Source: Williamsia serinedens
GTDB lineage: Bacteria > Actinomycetota > Actinomycetes > Mycobacteriales > Mycobacteriaceae
DNA: 64,000 nt
Reading direction: 5' to 3'
Assembly (NCBI RefSeq): GCF_024171725.1
Contig: NZ_JAMTCG010000011.1
Coordinates: 1 to 64,000 of the forward strand
Part shown: positions 15,529 to 22,730 of the stretch, one piece after another
How the letters are laid out: the number at the start of each line of letters is the position of its first letter
How positions within the stretch are numbered: position 1 is the stretch's first letter
Position numbers and translations under genes: made by a program
Notes under the pieces: generated by a model
What the model was told of the DNA's origin: nothing
Seen by the model: the letters and a program-made list of their open reading frames with translations, nothing else
Databases searched by the model: none

Positions 15529-16617
15529 CTAGGCGGGAAGACGGTTCGACTTGGTCCTGTTGCACCGCCAGCACAGGGTCTGCAAGTTCTCCCGGACTGA
15601 CAGTCCTCCACGCGAGACCGGAATGATGTGGTCCACTTCCAGCAACAGGTGAGGCTCCACCATTACCGACACTCCACATCCCTGACACGTGAAATTGTCG
15701 CGTTGCTTGATCTCGCTTCGCAGTCGCGCGGTCATCAACGCACGCTGACCGGCCGCGCTCCTCTTGAACCGAATCTTCTCGGCGAGGAAAAAAACGAGAT
15801 GGTCAATGGTCTCGGTGTCCAGGATGATCCTGGCAACCTGGCTACTGTTCCCGCCAGCGCTCACGTACTCGAAAATGTACTCCGGGTAGGGAATTTCTAC
15901 CGAGTTCAGGCGGACGCCTACTTTTGCCATGAAGCGGTCCCAGTAATGCTCGACAATGAAGCGCGGTGGGTCAAATGACGCCAAGAGTGACTCCTCGCGC
16001 TCCGAAAGATTCCTGACCGCGCCCTCCAAACGCGCGACTTCAGCGCCCAACGCTTCCACCTGCGTAAGTCGGCTCTCCTCTGGTTTGATGTTGAAGTACT
16101 TGCTTAAGTACTTCAAGGGGTCGTTCGATGCGTTCCGGACCGTTTGCAGCGAACAGGTGTGCACATTCGATGCTGACCCAGACGAAACGTTGCGGTCCCG
16201 CTGATAGTTGAACGCACTCCTGTTCTCAAATGACGCCAGGTGCGACTGACTCCCCGCCGCCGAGGTGCCTAGCGTCAACCGTTCACTACGGCGGAGCTCG
16301 TCGAGGTAACCCGCGATCTGGTTGTGCTCCTCCACGACCTGCTGAAGGGCGCTTCGCTGTCGTACGAACGGCTCGCTCGCGAAATATAGGCGGGCGCGAA
16401 TCGCGCGGAGAATTTCAGGACCAAAGTACGCTAACGCGACCAAGAAAATCGCGGGGATGGTGATGAACCAGATTGAGACAAAAAGATAACGGACTACATA
16501 AAAAATAATCACCAGTAGAATTATCGCAACAACTATCGGCAACGATCCACCCCGTCGACGTCGGCTCGGGCAATGCTCGAACAGCATGCTATGGCACAAA
16601 TCGGACGTACAGCGCAC
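15529..16617 (-). CDS. Membrane-anchored HNH endonuclease
   Basis: 362 residues (or 352 from ATG 16587). Two N-terminal membrane segments (about 26-43 LPIVVAIILLVIIFYVV and 47-66) are followed by a long helical/coiled-coil region (about 75-230) and a C-terminal HNH domain. The HNH has C-x2-C zinc half-sites (CQGCG near 311; CWRC near 351), EVDHIIPVSRGG with the catalytic His, and the closing N-x3-K-S-N-R. It should nick or cut DNA at the inner face of the membrane. Codons and base composition are clearly less GC-rich than the flanks, and it runs against them, so it was probably acquired separately. Role in defence against incoming phage or plasmid DNA is inference. Confidence 0.85.
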   Translation of the reverse strand: MRCTSDLCHSMLFEHCPSRRRRGGSLPIVVAIILLVIIFYVVRYLFVSIWFITIPAIFLVALAYFGPEILRAIRARLYFASEPFVRQRSALQQVVEEHNQIAGYLDELRRSERLTLGTSAAGSQSHLASFENRSAFNYQRDRNVSSGSASNVHTCSLQTVRNASNDPLKYLSKYFNIKPEESRLTQVEALGAEVARLEGAVRNLSEREESLLASFDPPRFIVEHYWDRFMAKVGVRLNSVEIPYPEYIFEYVSAGGNSSQVARIILDTETIDHLVFFLAEKIRFKRSAAGQRALMTARLRSEIKQRDNFTCQGCGVSVMVEPHLLLEVDHIIPVSRGGLSVRENLQTLCWRCNRTKSNRLPA

Positions 16618-16820
16618 CGTTCTGCGCCTGCATTCGAGCTACCGCGGCCCCGGTGACCTACCGGGCAAACGCTGCTCCCGCACAGCTGGCCTGGTCTGGT
16701 GGCGCGGTGGAGCCGCTCGCCCGGTCCTTGAGGCCGGCGGTGACGCCAGTGGCCGGGATGCGGGCGTGCTGCGCACGCTCGGAGCGGCCTGCGGCCGCGC
16801 GGTGAACCGATCTTGTTGGT

Positions 16821-16999
16821 TTTCCCTGCTGGCCGTCCGATTGTGACCGGCGGGCTCCGCCACGCAACCCCGCGACACCGGTGTGCCCTGGCGGGTCGGA
16901 AAACTTCGCAACCCGGCTGCGCCTGAGAACTTTTCCGTTCGCGGGGTGGCGCTCTGTCGCCCTGATGCCGGTCTTCATCTCCCTTGCCAGCAGGGCAAA
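16821..16999 (+). repeat. Type I long-hairpin leader repeat, copy C
   Basis: Most divergent copy. Outer stem CCCTGCTGGC (16824-16833) with GCCAGCAGGG (16986-16995): a T-A pair of copy A is replaced by G-C on both strands. GACCGGC/GCCGGTC kept. ACCCCGCGA (16867-16875) pairs with TCGCGGGGT (16939-16947); CGGAAAA (16897-16903) with TTTTCCG (16931-16937). It lacks the CTCGCTGCGCTCG loop match and the downstream GGCGGAC. The gap 16618-17032 has no gene. Confidence 0.85.
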
Positions 17000-17032
17000 C
17001 AAATTGCCGCGCACCGAAGGGGAGCAGTCGTC

Positions 17033-17983
17033 ATGGGTAGTCGTCGCACCGTCAGCACTCGATCGGCCGAGCAGAAGGCCGCCGATCGCCGCGCCAAGGC
17101 CGAGCAGATGCAGGCCCAGATCGCCGAGCAGGTGCAGGCGATGGCCGAGTCGACCGGCTGGCGCGAATGGTTGGACTACCTCGCGAACTTCCACAGCTAC
17201 AGCCTGCGGAACATCCTGCTTATCGCTGCTCAGCGCCCCGACGCGACCCAGGTCGCCGGCTTCCGCACCTGGCAGTCCCTCGGGCGGCAGGTCCGCAAGG
17301 GCGAGAGAGCGATCCGCATCTTCGGGTTCTCCTCGAAGAAAGTCACCGAGACCGACCCCGCCACCGGCGAGGAGTCGCAGACCCGCATTCCTCGGTTCCC
17401 CATCCTGAGCGTGTTCGACATCGCCCAGACCGACCCCATCGACGGGACCGAGGACCGCACCGTCACCGAGCCCGGCGACATCGTCACCCACGTGCAGGGT
17501 GAGGACGAGACCGGCATCTACGACCGGGTCGCCGCCTTCATCACCGCCCAGGGCTGGACCATCACCCGCGAGCAGATCGCCGGCACCACCAACGGATACA
17601 CCCGCGTTGACGGCACCAAGCAGATCGTTGTCGACGCCGACCTCGCGCCCGCGCAGGCAGCCAAGACGATGATCCACGAGACCGCCCACGCGCTGCTGCA
17701 CGCCGACCCCGACGGCAACCGCGTCGACACCGGCGACGTCGAGGCCCACCGCGGCATCCGCGAGGTCGAAGCCGAATCCGTCGCCTACGTCGTCGCCGCC
17801 CTCTGCGGCCTGGACACCAGCGCCTACAGCGTCGGCTACATCACCGGATGGGCCGACGGCGACCCCGAGCTGGTCACCGCCACCGCAACCCGAGTCCTCG
17901 CCTGCGTGCACCGCATCGCCGACGCCCTGCACCCCCACGACGACCAGGACGACACCGACAGCGCGGCGCCCGACGCGGCCTGA
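17033..17983 (+). CDS. ardC: ArdC-type anti-restriction protein with zinc metallopeptidase domain
   Basis: 316 residues from ATG 17033 (AAGGGGAG upstream). The N-terminal ssDNA-binding ArdC domain (about 10-135) includes NFHSYSLRNILLIAAQRPDA and FRTWQSLGRQVRKGERAI. The C-terminal zinc protease domain carries IHETAHALLH (H215, E216, H219), with third ligand E248 in the VEAESVAYVV helix. ArdC proteins coat or protect the incoming single strand and block host type I/II restriction early in conjugation. Position in the predicted leading region, behind a leader repeat, matches that role. Probably co-transcribed with the next gene 43 bases on. Confidence 0.9.
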   Translation: MGSRRTVSTRSAEQKAADRRAKAEQMQAQIAEQVQAMAESTGWREWLDYLANFHSYSLRNILLIAAQRPDATQVAGFRTWQSLGRQVRKGERAIRIFGFSSKKVTETDPATGEESQTRIPRFPILSVFDIAQTDPIDGTEDRTVTEPGDIVTHVQGEDETGIYDRVAAFITAQGWTITREQIAGTTNGYTRVDGTKQIVVDADLAPAQAAKTMIHETAHALLHADPDGNRVDTGDVEAHRGIREVEAESVAYVVAALCGLDTSAYSVGYITGWADGDPELVTATATRVLACVHRIADALHPHDDQDDTDSAAPDAA

Positions 17984-18026
17984 GCCGACCCCCGTTCGAC
18001 AACCACCAACAGAAAGAGAGATCGCC

Positions 18027-18488
18027 ATGAGCACCCGACAGGAATGGGCCACCACCAGCGACGCCCTCTACGGCGTCATCACCCGCGCCGAGTCCGTCGA
18101 GTACGTCGGACAGACCATCGACACCAGCCACGCCCTGCAACTGTGCGGCGGCAGCGGCGACGGCCTGGTCATCGAAGGCGACCCCGGCGAGCTGGTCGCG
18201 TTCATCGACCAGGTCCACGCCCACGTCCACGCATTCCTCGACACTCCCCCACGGGTCGAGCTGATCGTGGTCCGCGACCCCGACGGCGACACCACCACCC
18301 GGCTGTTCCTCAACGGCCGCGAGACCCCCACCGCGACGGTCACCGTCGACGCCGGCGCCGGCTGGACCCGCGGCGACTGGACCGCCCACCGCGACAGCGC
18401 GGTCGCCGACGCGAGCTGTCCCGCCGTGGCCGCGGCGATCGGTGAGGCGTTCACCGACCCGCCCGGGGCCGAGCACATCACCGGCTGA
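18027..18488 (+). CDS. Hypothetical protein downstream of ardC
   Basis: 153 residues from ATG 18027 with AAAGAGAGA upstream. Soluble and acidic. Reads YVGQTIDTSHALQLCGGSGD, GDPGELVAFIDQVHAHVHAF, then a strand-rich half with dates such as VELIVVRDPDGDTTTRLFLN. No family recognised. Ends just before a perfect 15-bp terminator stem. Co-transcription with ardC suggests a helper role in establishment, by context only. Confidence 0.65.
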   Translation: MSTRQEWATTSDALYGVITRAESVEYVGQTIDTSHALQLCGGSGDGLVIEGDPGELVAFIDQVHAHVHAFLDTPPRVELIVVRDPDGDTTTRLFLNGRETPTATVTVDAGAGWTRGDWTAHRDSAVADASCPAVAAAIGEAFTDPPGAEHITG

Positions 18489-18496
18489 CGCCGGCG

Positions 18497-18529
18497 CCCC
18501 CGCCCGCCGGCGATGCCGGCGGGCGGGGG
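18497..18529 (+). terminator. Terminator hairpin, 15-bp perfect stem
   Basis: CCCCCGCCCGCCGGC pairs with GCCGGCGGGCGGGGG around GAT. It closes the ardC operon; the next leader repeat starts about 100 bases later. Confidence 0.8.
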
Positions 18530-18625
18530 TCGCGTCACGACCAGCAGCGGACCGGGCCTGCGGGCCCGGGCGGTGTCCTCATCGGAGCGGCCTGCGGCCG
18601 CGCAGAACTCCTGCCCTGTCGGGGG

Positions 18626-18811
18626 TTTGCCCTTCTGGCCGTCCGATCGTGACCGGCGTCGTCCGCCACGCAACCCCGCGACGTTCCGCCCCCAGGGGGT
18701 CGGGAAACTTCCCGTCCCGTACTCGCTGCGCTCGCACGAGAACTTTCCCGCTCGCGGGGTGGCGCTCTGTCCTCCTGCGCCGGTCGTCATCTCCCTTGCC
18801 AAAAGGGCAAA
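18626..18811 (+). repeat. Type I long-hairpin leader repeat, copy D
   Basis: Outer arms TTTGCCCTTCTGGC (18626-18639) and GCCAAAAGGGCAAA (18798-18811), one mismatch. ACCCCGCGA (18673-18681) with TCGCGGGGT (18752-18760); CGGGAAA (18701-18707) with TTTCCCG (18744-18750). The loop has CTCGCTGCGCTCG. GTCCGCC (18661-18667) could pair with GGCGGAC (18818-18824), crossing the outer stem. Upstream GGACCGGGCCTGCGGGCCCGG hairpin block is shared with E and F in variant form. No gene in 18489-18838. Confidence 0.9.
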
Positions 18812-18838
18812 CACGCAGGCGGACAACAGGAGGCCACC

Positions 18839-19657
18839 ATGACTGACGACAAGACGCTCACCCGTATCGGGAACCTGCTGCGGCAGGCCGAGGGCACCGA
18901 CAACGAGCACGAGGCGGCGACGTTCCTCCAAGCCGCGCAACGCTTGGCAACCGCCGCGTCGATCGACCTCGCTGTGGCCCGCGCCCACGACCCGTCCGGA
19001 GCACCGGCGGGACCGACGGTGCGGCAGGTCATCATCGGCAGCGCAGGCAAGCGCGGGCTGAAAACCTATGTGGCGCTGTTCGTGGCGATCGGGCATGCCA
19101 ACGACCTCAAGGTCGACGTCGCCCACAACTCGACGTTCGTCATGGCCTACGGCTTCCCCGGCGACATCGACGCCACCGAGGCGCTGTACTCGTCGCTGGT
19201 GGTGCAGATGGTCGCCGCGAGCGACGCCTACCTGAAATCCGGGGCCTACAAGCAGGAGGTCGCGGCCAAGGTCGTCACCGACCGCTCGGGGTGGCAGCCC
19301 CGGCGGCGGGTGGAGTACACGCCGCTGTCACCGATCACCGCGCGGCTGAACTTCCAGTCCGCGTTCGCCGAACGGGTCGGGGCACGGCTGCGGGAGGCCC
19401 GCGATGAGGCCCGGGCCGAGGCGGCCGCCGCCGACACCACCCGGTCGACGTCGACCGAGGTCGCGCTGCGCGGCAAAGAGGTCGAGGTCGTCGACTACCA
19501 CCGCTCGCAGTCGACCGCGCGCGGCACCTGGCGCGGATCGAGCGCATCGGCGGGGTACTCCGAAGGCGCACGCCGCGCCGGGGACCAGGCCGGTCGACGA
19601 GCCCGCATCGGCGACCAGGCCACCCTCGGCGGGCCGAGAGCCGCGATCGGATCCTGA
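18839..19657 (+). CDS. DUF2786-domain protein
   Basis: 272 residues from ATG 18839 with AGGAGG 10 bases upstream. The N-terminal DUF2786 motif (about 6-48) is TRIGNLLRQAEGTDNEHEAA followed by LQAAQRLATAASIDLA. A central alpha/beta region (70-170) and a highly charged coiled helix (REARDEARAEAAAA) follow, then a Gly/Ser/Arg tail. DUF2786 proteins are frequent on phages and plasmids; the function is unknown, though some carry peptidase-like domains. Single gene behind leader repeat D; no terminator hairpin obvious before the next leader. Confidence 0.8.
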   Translation: MTDDKTLTRIGNLLRQAEGTDNEHEAATFLQAAQRLATAASIDLAVARAHDPSGAPAGPTVRQVIIGSAGKRGLKTYVALFVAIGHANDLKVDVAHNSTFVMAYGFPGDIDATEALYSSLVVQMVAASDAYLKSGAYKQEVAAKVVTDRSGWQPRRRVEYTPLSPITARLNFQSAFAERVGARLREARDEARAEAAAADTTRSTSTEVALRGKEVEVVDYHRSQSTARGTWRGSSASAGYSEGARRAGDQAGRRARIGDQATLGGPRAAIGS

Positions 19658-19803
19658 GGCGACGATCGGCCGCCGGTCCCCGCCGTCGGGCGGGGCCGGT
19701 GGTGGTCGCGTCGCGACCAGCAGCGGACCGGGCCTGCCGGCCCGGGCGGTGTCCTCATCAGAGCGGCCTACGGCCGCGCAGAACCGATTGCCCTGTCGGG
19801 GGA

Positions 19804-19990
19804 TTTGCCCTTCTGGCCGTCCGATTGTGACCGGCGTCGTCCGCCGCACAACAGCGCCTGCGCGGCCTCCGGCGGGAGACGACACCAGTTCTCAACCCGC
19901 CCTCGCTGCGCTCGGAGAGAACTGGCCCCGCTCCCCTGTTGCGCTCTGTCCTCCTAAGCCGGTCTTCATCTCCCTTGCCAGAAGGGCAAA
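19804..19990 (+). repeat. Type I long-hairpin leader repeat, copy E
   Basis: Very close to copy B. Outer arms 19804-19817 with 19977-19990; CAACAG (19849-19854) with CTGTTG (19936-19941); CCAGTTCTC (19885-19893) with GAGAACTGG (19917-19925). GTCCGCC before the second stem and GGCGGAC (19997-20003) could form a crossing pair. The gap 19658-20038 contains no gene. Confidence 0.9.
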
Positions 19991-20038
19991 AAGATTGGCG
20001 GACAACGGGTCCGTCACCAGTTCCGAGGGAGTCTCGCC

Positions 20039-20971
20039 ATGACCGGACGCATCAACATCACCACCGTCGCCGACCTCGTCGCCGCGATCCCTGCCCTGCT
20101 CGGATTCATCCCGACCGAGTCGATGGTCGCCGTGGCCATGCGAGACGGGCGGGGGTTGTTCAGCGCACGTCAGGACCTGGCCGAGATCACCGAGAAGGTC
20201 GCCGCACACCTCGCCGCGATCATCGCCCGCAACGGCGCCGACCAGGTGCTGCTCGTCGGGATCGGGGCCGAGCCGACTGCCGAGGCGCACGCAGAACTCG
20301 CCGGTCACCTCGCGGACTACGGCATCGACGTCACCCGCCGGGTGCACGTGCGGACCTGCGAGCATGCCACCGAATACATCGACTATGTGACCGGTGAGAC
20401 CGGCATGACCCGCGACTACCGCGACAGCGAGATGACCACCACCCGCGCCGTCGAGGAGGGTCAGGCCATCCGAGGGTCACGGGAGGAATTCGCGCGGATG
20501 TTCGCGACCACCGACGCAGCCGCACCCGTCGACCCGGCGACCATCGACCCGGCGACCATCGCCCGGGACATGGCCGACGCGGTCAGCCGTGGCGTGGACC
20601 CCGGCGCCGACCTGGCCGCCCGGTTCGGTGCGCTCATCACCGATGTGAAGGTGCGTGACGCGATGCTGCGCCTGGGCGGGGAGCAGCCCGACACCGCCGC
20701 GCGTGTCATGGCCCGCACCGCCGCGCACCTGCGGTCCGACGCCCGCGCCCGGGTGCTCACCCTGGCGATGTTCTTCTTCTACGTCGCAGGAGACGGAGGT
20801 GCGGCCGGGATCGCTGCCGACACCGTCACCGAGGAAGGAGCCGAGCAGACCAGCCTCATGCGGCTGCTCGATCAGGCACTGACCGGCGCGATGCCGCCCC
20901 GCATCATCACCGGCCTCATCCCCACCCGCAAAGACGCCAGCACCTACCTCGGCGCGCTGTTCCCGCTGTAA
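20039..20971 (+). CDS. DUF4192-domain protein
   Basis: 310 residues from ATG 20039 with GAGGGAG upstream. The family signature is at the very N-terminus: ADLVAAIPALLGFIPTESMV, followed by alternating strands and helices over the first 150 residues. The C-terminal half is helical, with the expected DARARVLTLAMFFFYVAGDG block. DUF4192 is an actinobacterial family of unknown biochemical function found on chromosomes and large plasmids. Single gene behind leader repeat E, with a 13-bp terminator stem 9 bases after its stop. Confidence 0.85.
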   Translation: MTGRINITTVADLVAAIPALLGFIPTESMVAVAMRDGRGLFSARQDLAEITEKVAAHLAAIIARNGADQVLLVGIGAEPTAEAHAELAGHLADYGIDVTRRVHVRTCEHATEYIDYVTGETGMTRDYRDSEMTTTRAVEEGQAIRGSREEFARMFATTDAAAPVDPATIDPATIARDMADAVSRGVDPGADLAARFGALITDVKVRDAMLRLGGEQPDTAARVMARTAAHLRSDARARVLTLAMFFFYVAGDGGAAGIAADTVTEEGAEQTSLMRLLDQALTGAMPPRIITGLIPTRKDASTYLGALFPL

Positions 20972-20979
20972 GCGCCCGG

Positions 20980-21022
20980 CGGTGGGTATCGGACCCCGGG
21001 AAGCGGGAGCCGATACCCACCG
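20980..21022. terminator. Bidirectional terminator hairpin
   Basis: CGGTGGGTATCGG (20980-20992) and CCGATACCCACCG (21010-21022), 13 bp perfect around 17 bases. It lies between the DUF4192 gene and the converging small minus-strand frame. Confidence 0.75.
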
Positions 21023-21035
21023 GGTGCGGGGGGAG

Positions 21036-21194
21036 CTAACCGAGGAGGCCCGCGGGAACGTCGACGAACGACACGTCGCACCGCGCCGCCGCCGGCGCGC
21101 CGTCGGTCACCCACGACTCGAGCTGGCGCGCCGAGGGAGTCGGTACCGCATCCGACACCGCGCGACGCAGCGCGCGCTCAACAAGACTGGACAT
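21036..21194 (-). CDS. Possible 52-residue protein opposite the leader array
   Basis: ATG 21194 to TAG 21036, 52 residues. It begins MSSLVERALRRAVSDAVPTP and continues with ARQLESWVTDGAPAA, ending in DVSFVDVPAGLLG. Codons are GC3-rich like real genes, and the frame ends 14 bases from a bidirectional terminator, which suggests a real convergent gene. Against it: the ribosome site is poor and the length is short. No family recognised. Confidence 0.4.
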   Translation of the reverse strand: MSSLVERALRRAVSDAVPTPSARQLESWVTDGAPAAARCDVSFVDVPAGLLG

Positions 21195-21380
21195 GAGGAC
21201 CACGCTAGCCGTCCCCGCCGGCGTCGCCGGCGAACTCTCGCCGCGTGGCGGGCCGCCAGCAGGCTGCGCCCGCCGGCGGTGGTCGCGCCGCGACCAAGCA
21301 GCGGACCGGGCCTGCCGGCCCGGGCAGTGTCCTCATCGGAGCGGCCTGCGGCCGCGCAGACCGATTGCCCTGTCGGGGGT

Positions 21381-21565
21381 TTTGCCCTTCTGGCCGTCCG
21401 ATCGTGACCGGCGTCGTCCGCCACGCAACCCCGCGACGTTCCGCCCCGAGGGGTCGGGAAACTTCCCGTCCCGTACTCGCTGCGCTCGCACGAGAACTTT
21501 CCCGATCGCGGGGTGGCGCTCTGTCCTCCTGCGCCGGTCTTTATCTCCCTTGCCAGAAGGGCAAA
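21381..21565 (+). repeat. Type I long-hairpin leader repeat, copy F
   Basis: Very close to copy D but with an unbroken outer stem: 21381-21394 with 21552-21565. ACCCCGCGA (21428-21436) pairs with TCGCGGGGT (21506-21514); CGGGAAA (21455-21461) with TTTCCCG (21498-21504). Loop CTCGCTGCGCTCG. GGCGGAC at 21572-21578 could cross-pair with the GTCCGCC upstream of the second stem. Besides this copy and the small minus-strand frame, 20972-21611 is empty. Confidence 0.9.
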
Positions 21566-21611
21566 AAAGTTGGCGGACAACGGGTCCGTCACCTGTCGAG
21601 AGGACCCCACC

Positions 21612-22124
21612 GTGAGTGTTGAGCTGGTCGACCCCGAACACCTGCACGTCCTGATCCACGCCGGACTGCCGCGCGGCGCGTTCGTCCTGCGCTGGACCAC
21701 CCCCGACACCACCGCGCCGAGTGTCAGCAACGGGATCGCCGAACCCAACGGCACCCGCTACCGCGAGCTGCGCCCGGCCACGGTCGACGCGGTCGGACAG
21801 ATGCTCCTCGACGCCAACGCCGCCAGCATCGCCGCGAGCTGGGGCGGAGAGAACACCTACGTCTACAGCTACCAGCAGCCCCGCGCCGAGTGGTCCCCGG
21901 TCGAGATCCTGCGAGCGATCAACGGCTACACCCACCAGGCGTGCGAGACCGAGACCTGGCCGACCAGTGAGGCCGCCCGGTTCTGCGACGCGCTGCGGGA
22001 TATGACGATCCGACGTCTGCCCGACTACGACCGCGGCCCGAGCTGGCTCATCACCGCCAGAGCTGTTCCCCTCGCGGTCACGCGCGCCGAGCTCGCCGCC
22101 CGCCACCGGATCAACCACCCGTGA
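21612..22124 (+). CDS. Hypothetical protein, first gene of leader F operon
   Basis: 170 residues from GTG 21612 (CGAGAGGA upstream). Alpha/beta, soluble: VELVDPEHLHVLIHAGLPRG, ATVDAVGQMLLDANAAS and a tryptophan/tyrosine-rich centre (GENTYVYSYQQPRAEWSPVE), then helices. No family recognised. First of five tightly packed genes (21612-23695) in which each stop overlaps or touches the next start, so one transcript from leader F is likely. Confidence 0.7.
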   Translation: MSVELVDPEHLHVLIHAGLPRGAFVLRWTTPDTTAPSVSNGIAEPNGTRYRELRPATVDAVGQMLLDANAASIAASWGGENTYVYSYQQPRAEWSPVEILRAINGYTHQACETETWPTSEAARFCDALRDMTIRRLPDYDRGPSWLITARAVPLAVTRAELAARHRINHP

Positions 22125-22300
22125 GCGGCCGCGCACCCATCCGCTACTCCCGTGGCCGCGGCGGATGGCACGACACCTACAGCGCCGCCCAGAACGACCC
22201 CGGCGTCCGGCCGCCGGCCGAACCCATCACCGACGAACAATTCGCCCGCCTGCGAGCCCTGCTCGCCGCGGAGACCACCCCCGAGGAGACAACACGATGA
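22121..22300 (+). CDS. 59-residue hypothetical protein, overlapped on both sides
   Basis: GTG 22121 (overlapping the previous stop as GTGA) to TGA 22298-22300, which overlaps the next start as ATGA. Sequence begins MSGRAPIRYSRGRGGWHDTY and continues with PITDEQFARLRALLAAE. The perfect head-to-tail overlaps and strong GC3 bias support it as a real gene despite its size. Function unknown; the basic, glycine-rich start could contact nucleic acid. Confidence 0.65.
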   Translation: MSGRAPIRYSRGRGGWHDTYSAAQNDPGVRPPAEPITDEQFARLRALLAAETTPEETTR

Positions 22301-22494
22301 GCGACCCCACCACCACCACCACCACCACCGCTCCCGGCCGGGACAGCTACGTCCCGCCGTGCGGCGACCCCGCCTGCCGCCAAGGCCACTGCCGCGACTG
22401 CGACACCCACACCGTGTGGACCCAAGAGGCGTGGGGCAACGCCTCCGACTGCCCCGGCTGCGGCCGCCACGACTTCGTCTCGATCGGAGATTGA
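22297..22494 (+). CDS. Small zinc-ribbon protein, first of a tandem pair
   Basis: 65 residues from ATG 22297. A poly-Thr N-terminus is followed by a zinc ribbon: CGDPACRQGHCRDCDTHTVW, then DCPGCGRHDF. The core DCD-T/S-HT-W is repeated in the next gene (DCDSHTEWTRHDWG...DCHACG), so the two arose by tandem duplication. Such ribbons usually stabilise protein-protein or protein-nucleic acid contacts. Middle of the leader F operon. Confidence 0.75.
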   Translation: MSDPTTTTTTTAPGRDSYVPPCGDPACRQGHCRDCDTHTVWTQEAWGNASDCPGCGRHDFVSIGD

Positions 22495-22496
22495 CC

Positions 22497-22730
22497 ATGT
22501 CCCCACCCCGCGAACGGATCTCACTGTCGGTGATCACCGCCGACGGCGGCCGGGCCACCGTGATCCCCGACAGCCACTGCCCCGACTGCGACTCCCACAC
22601 CGAGTGGACCCGTCACGACTGGGGCCTGTTCGTCGACTGCCACGCCTGCGGCCACCGAGCCACCCACATCACCGAGCCCCTCGACGACGTCGACGAGCCC
22701 AACCGACACGACCAGGAGACCCCCCGATGA
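22497..22730 (+). CDS. Small zinc-ribbon protein, second of a tandem pair
   Basis: 77 residues from ATG 22497, two bases after the previous stop. An added N-terminal strand pair (ISLSVITADGGRATVIPD) precedes the ribbon SHCPDCDSHTEWTRHDWGLF and VDCHACGHRATH. Acidic tail. Paralogue of the preceding gene. Its stop overlaps the DUF3560 start (ATGA). Confidence 0.75.
   Translation: MSPPRERISLSVITADGGRATVIPDSHCPDCDSHTEWTRHDWGLFVDCHACGHRATHITEPLDDVDEPNRHDQETPR

Noticed and set aside
16658-18055. 465-residue minus-strand frame opposite ardC
   Set aside because: Shadow of ArdC, which has clear motifs on the other strand; composition is low-complexity Gly/Val/Asp.
10526-21565. Type I repeats as simple intrinsic terminators
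   Set aside because: Separate, shorter terminator stems already lie upstream of several copies, and the repeats are much longer and adjoin the downstream gene's ribosome site.
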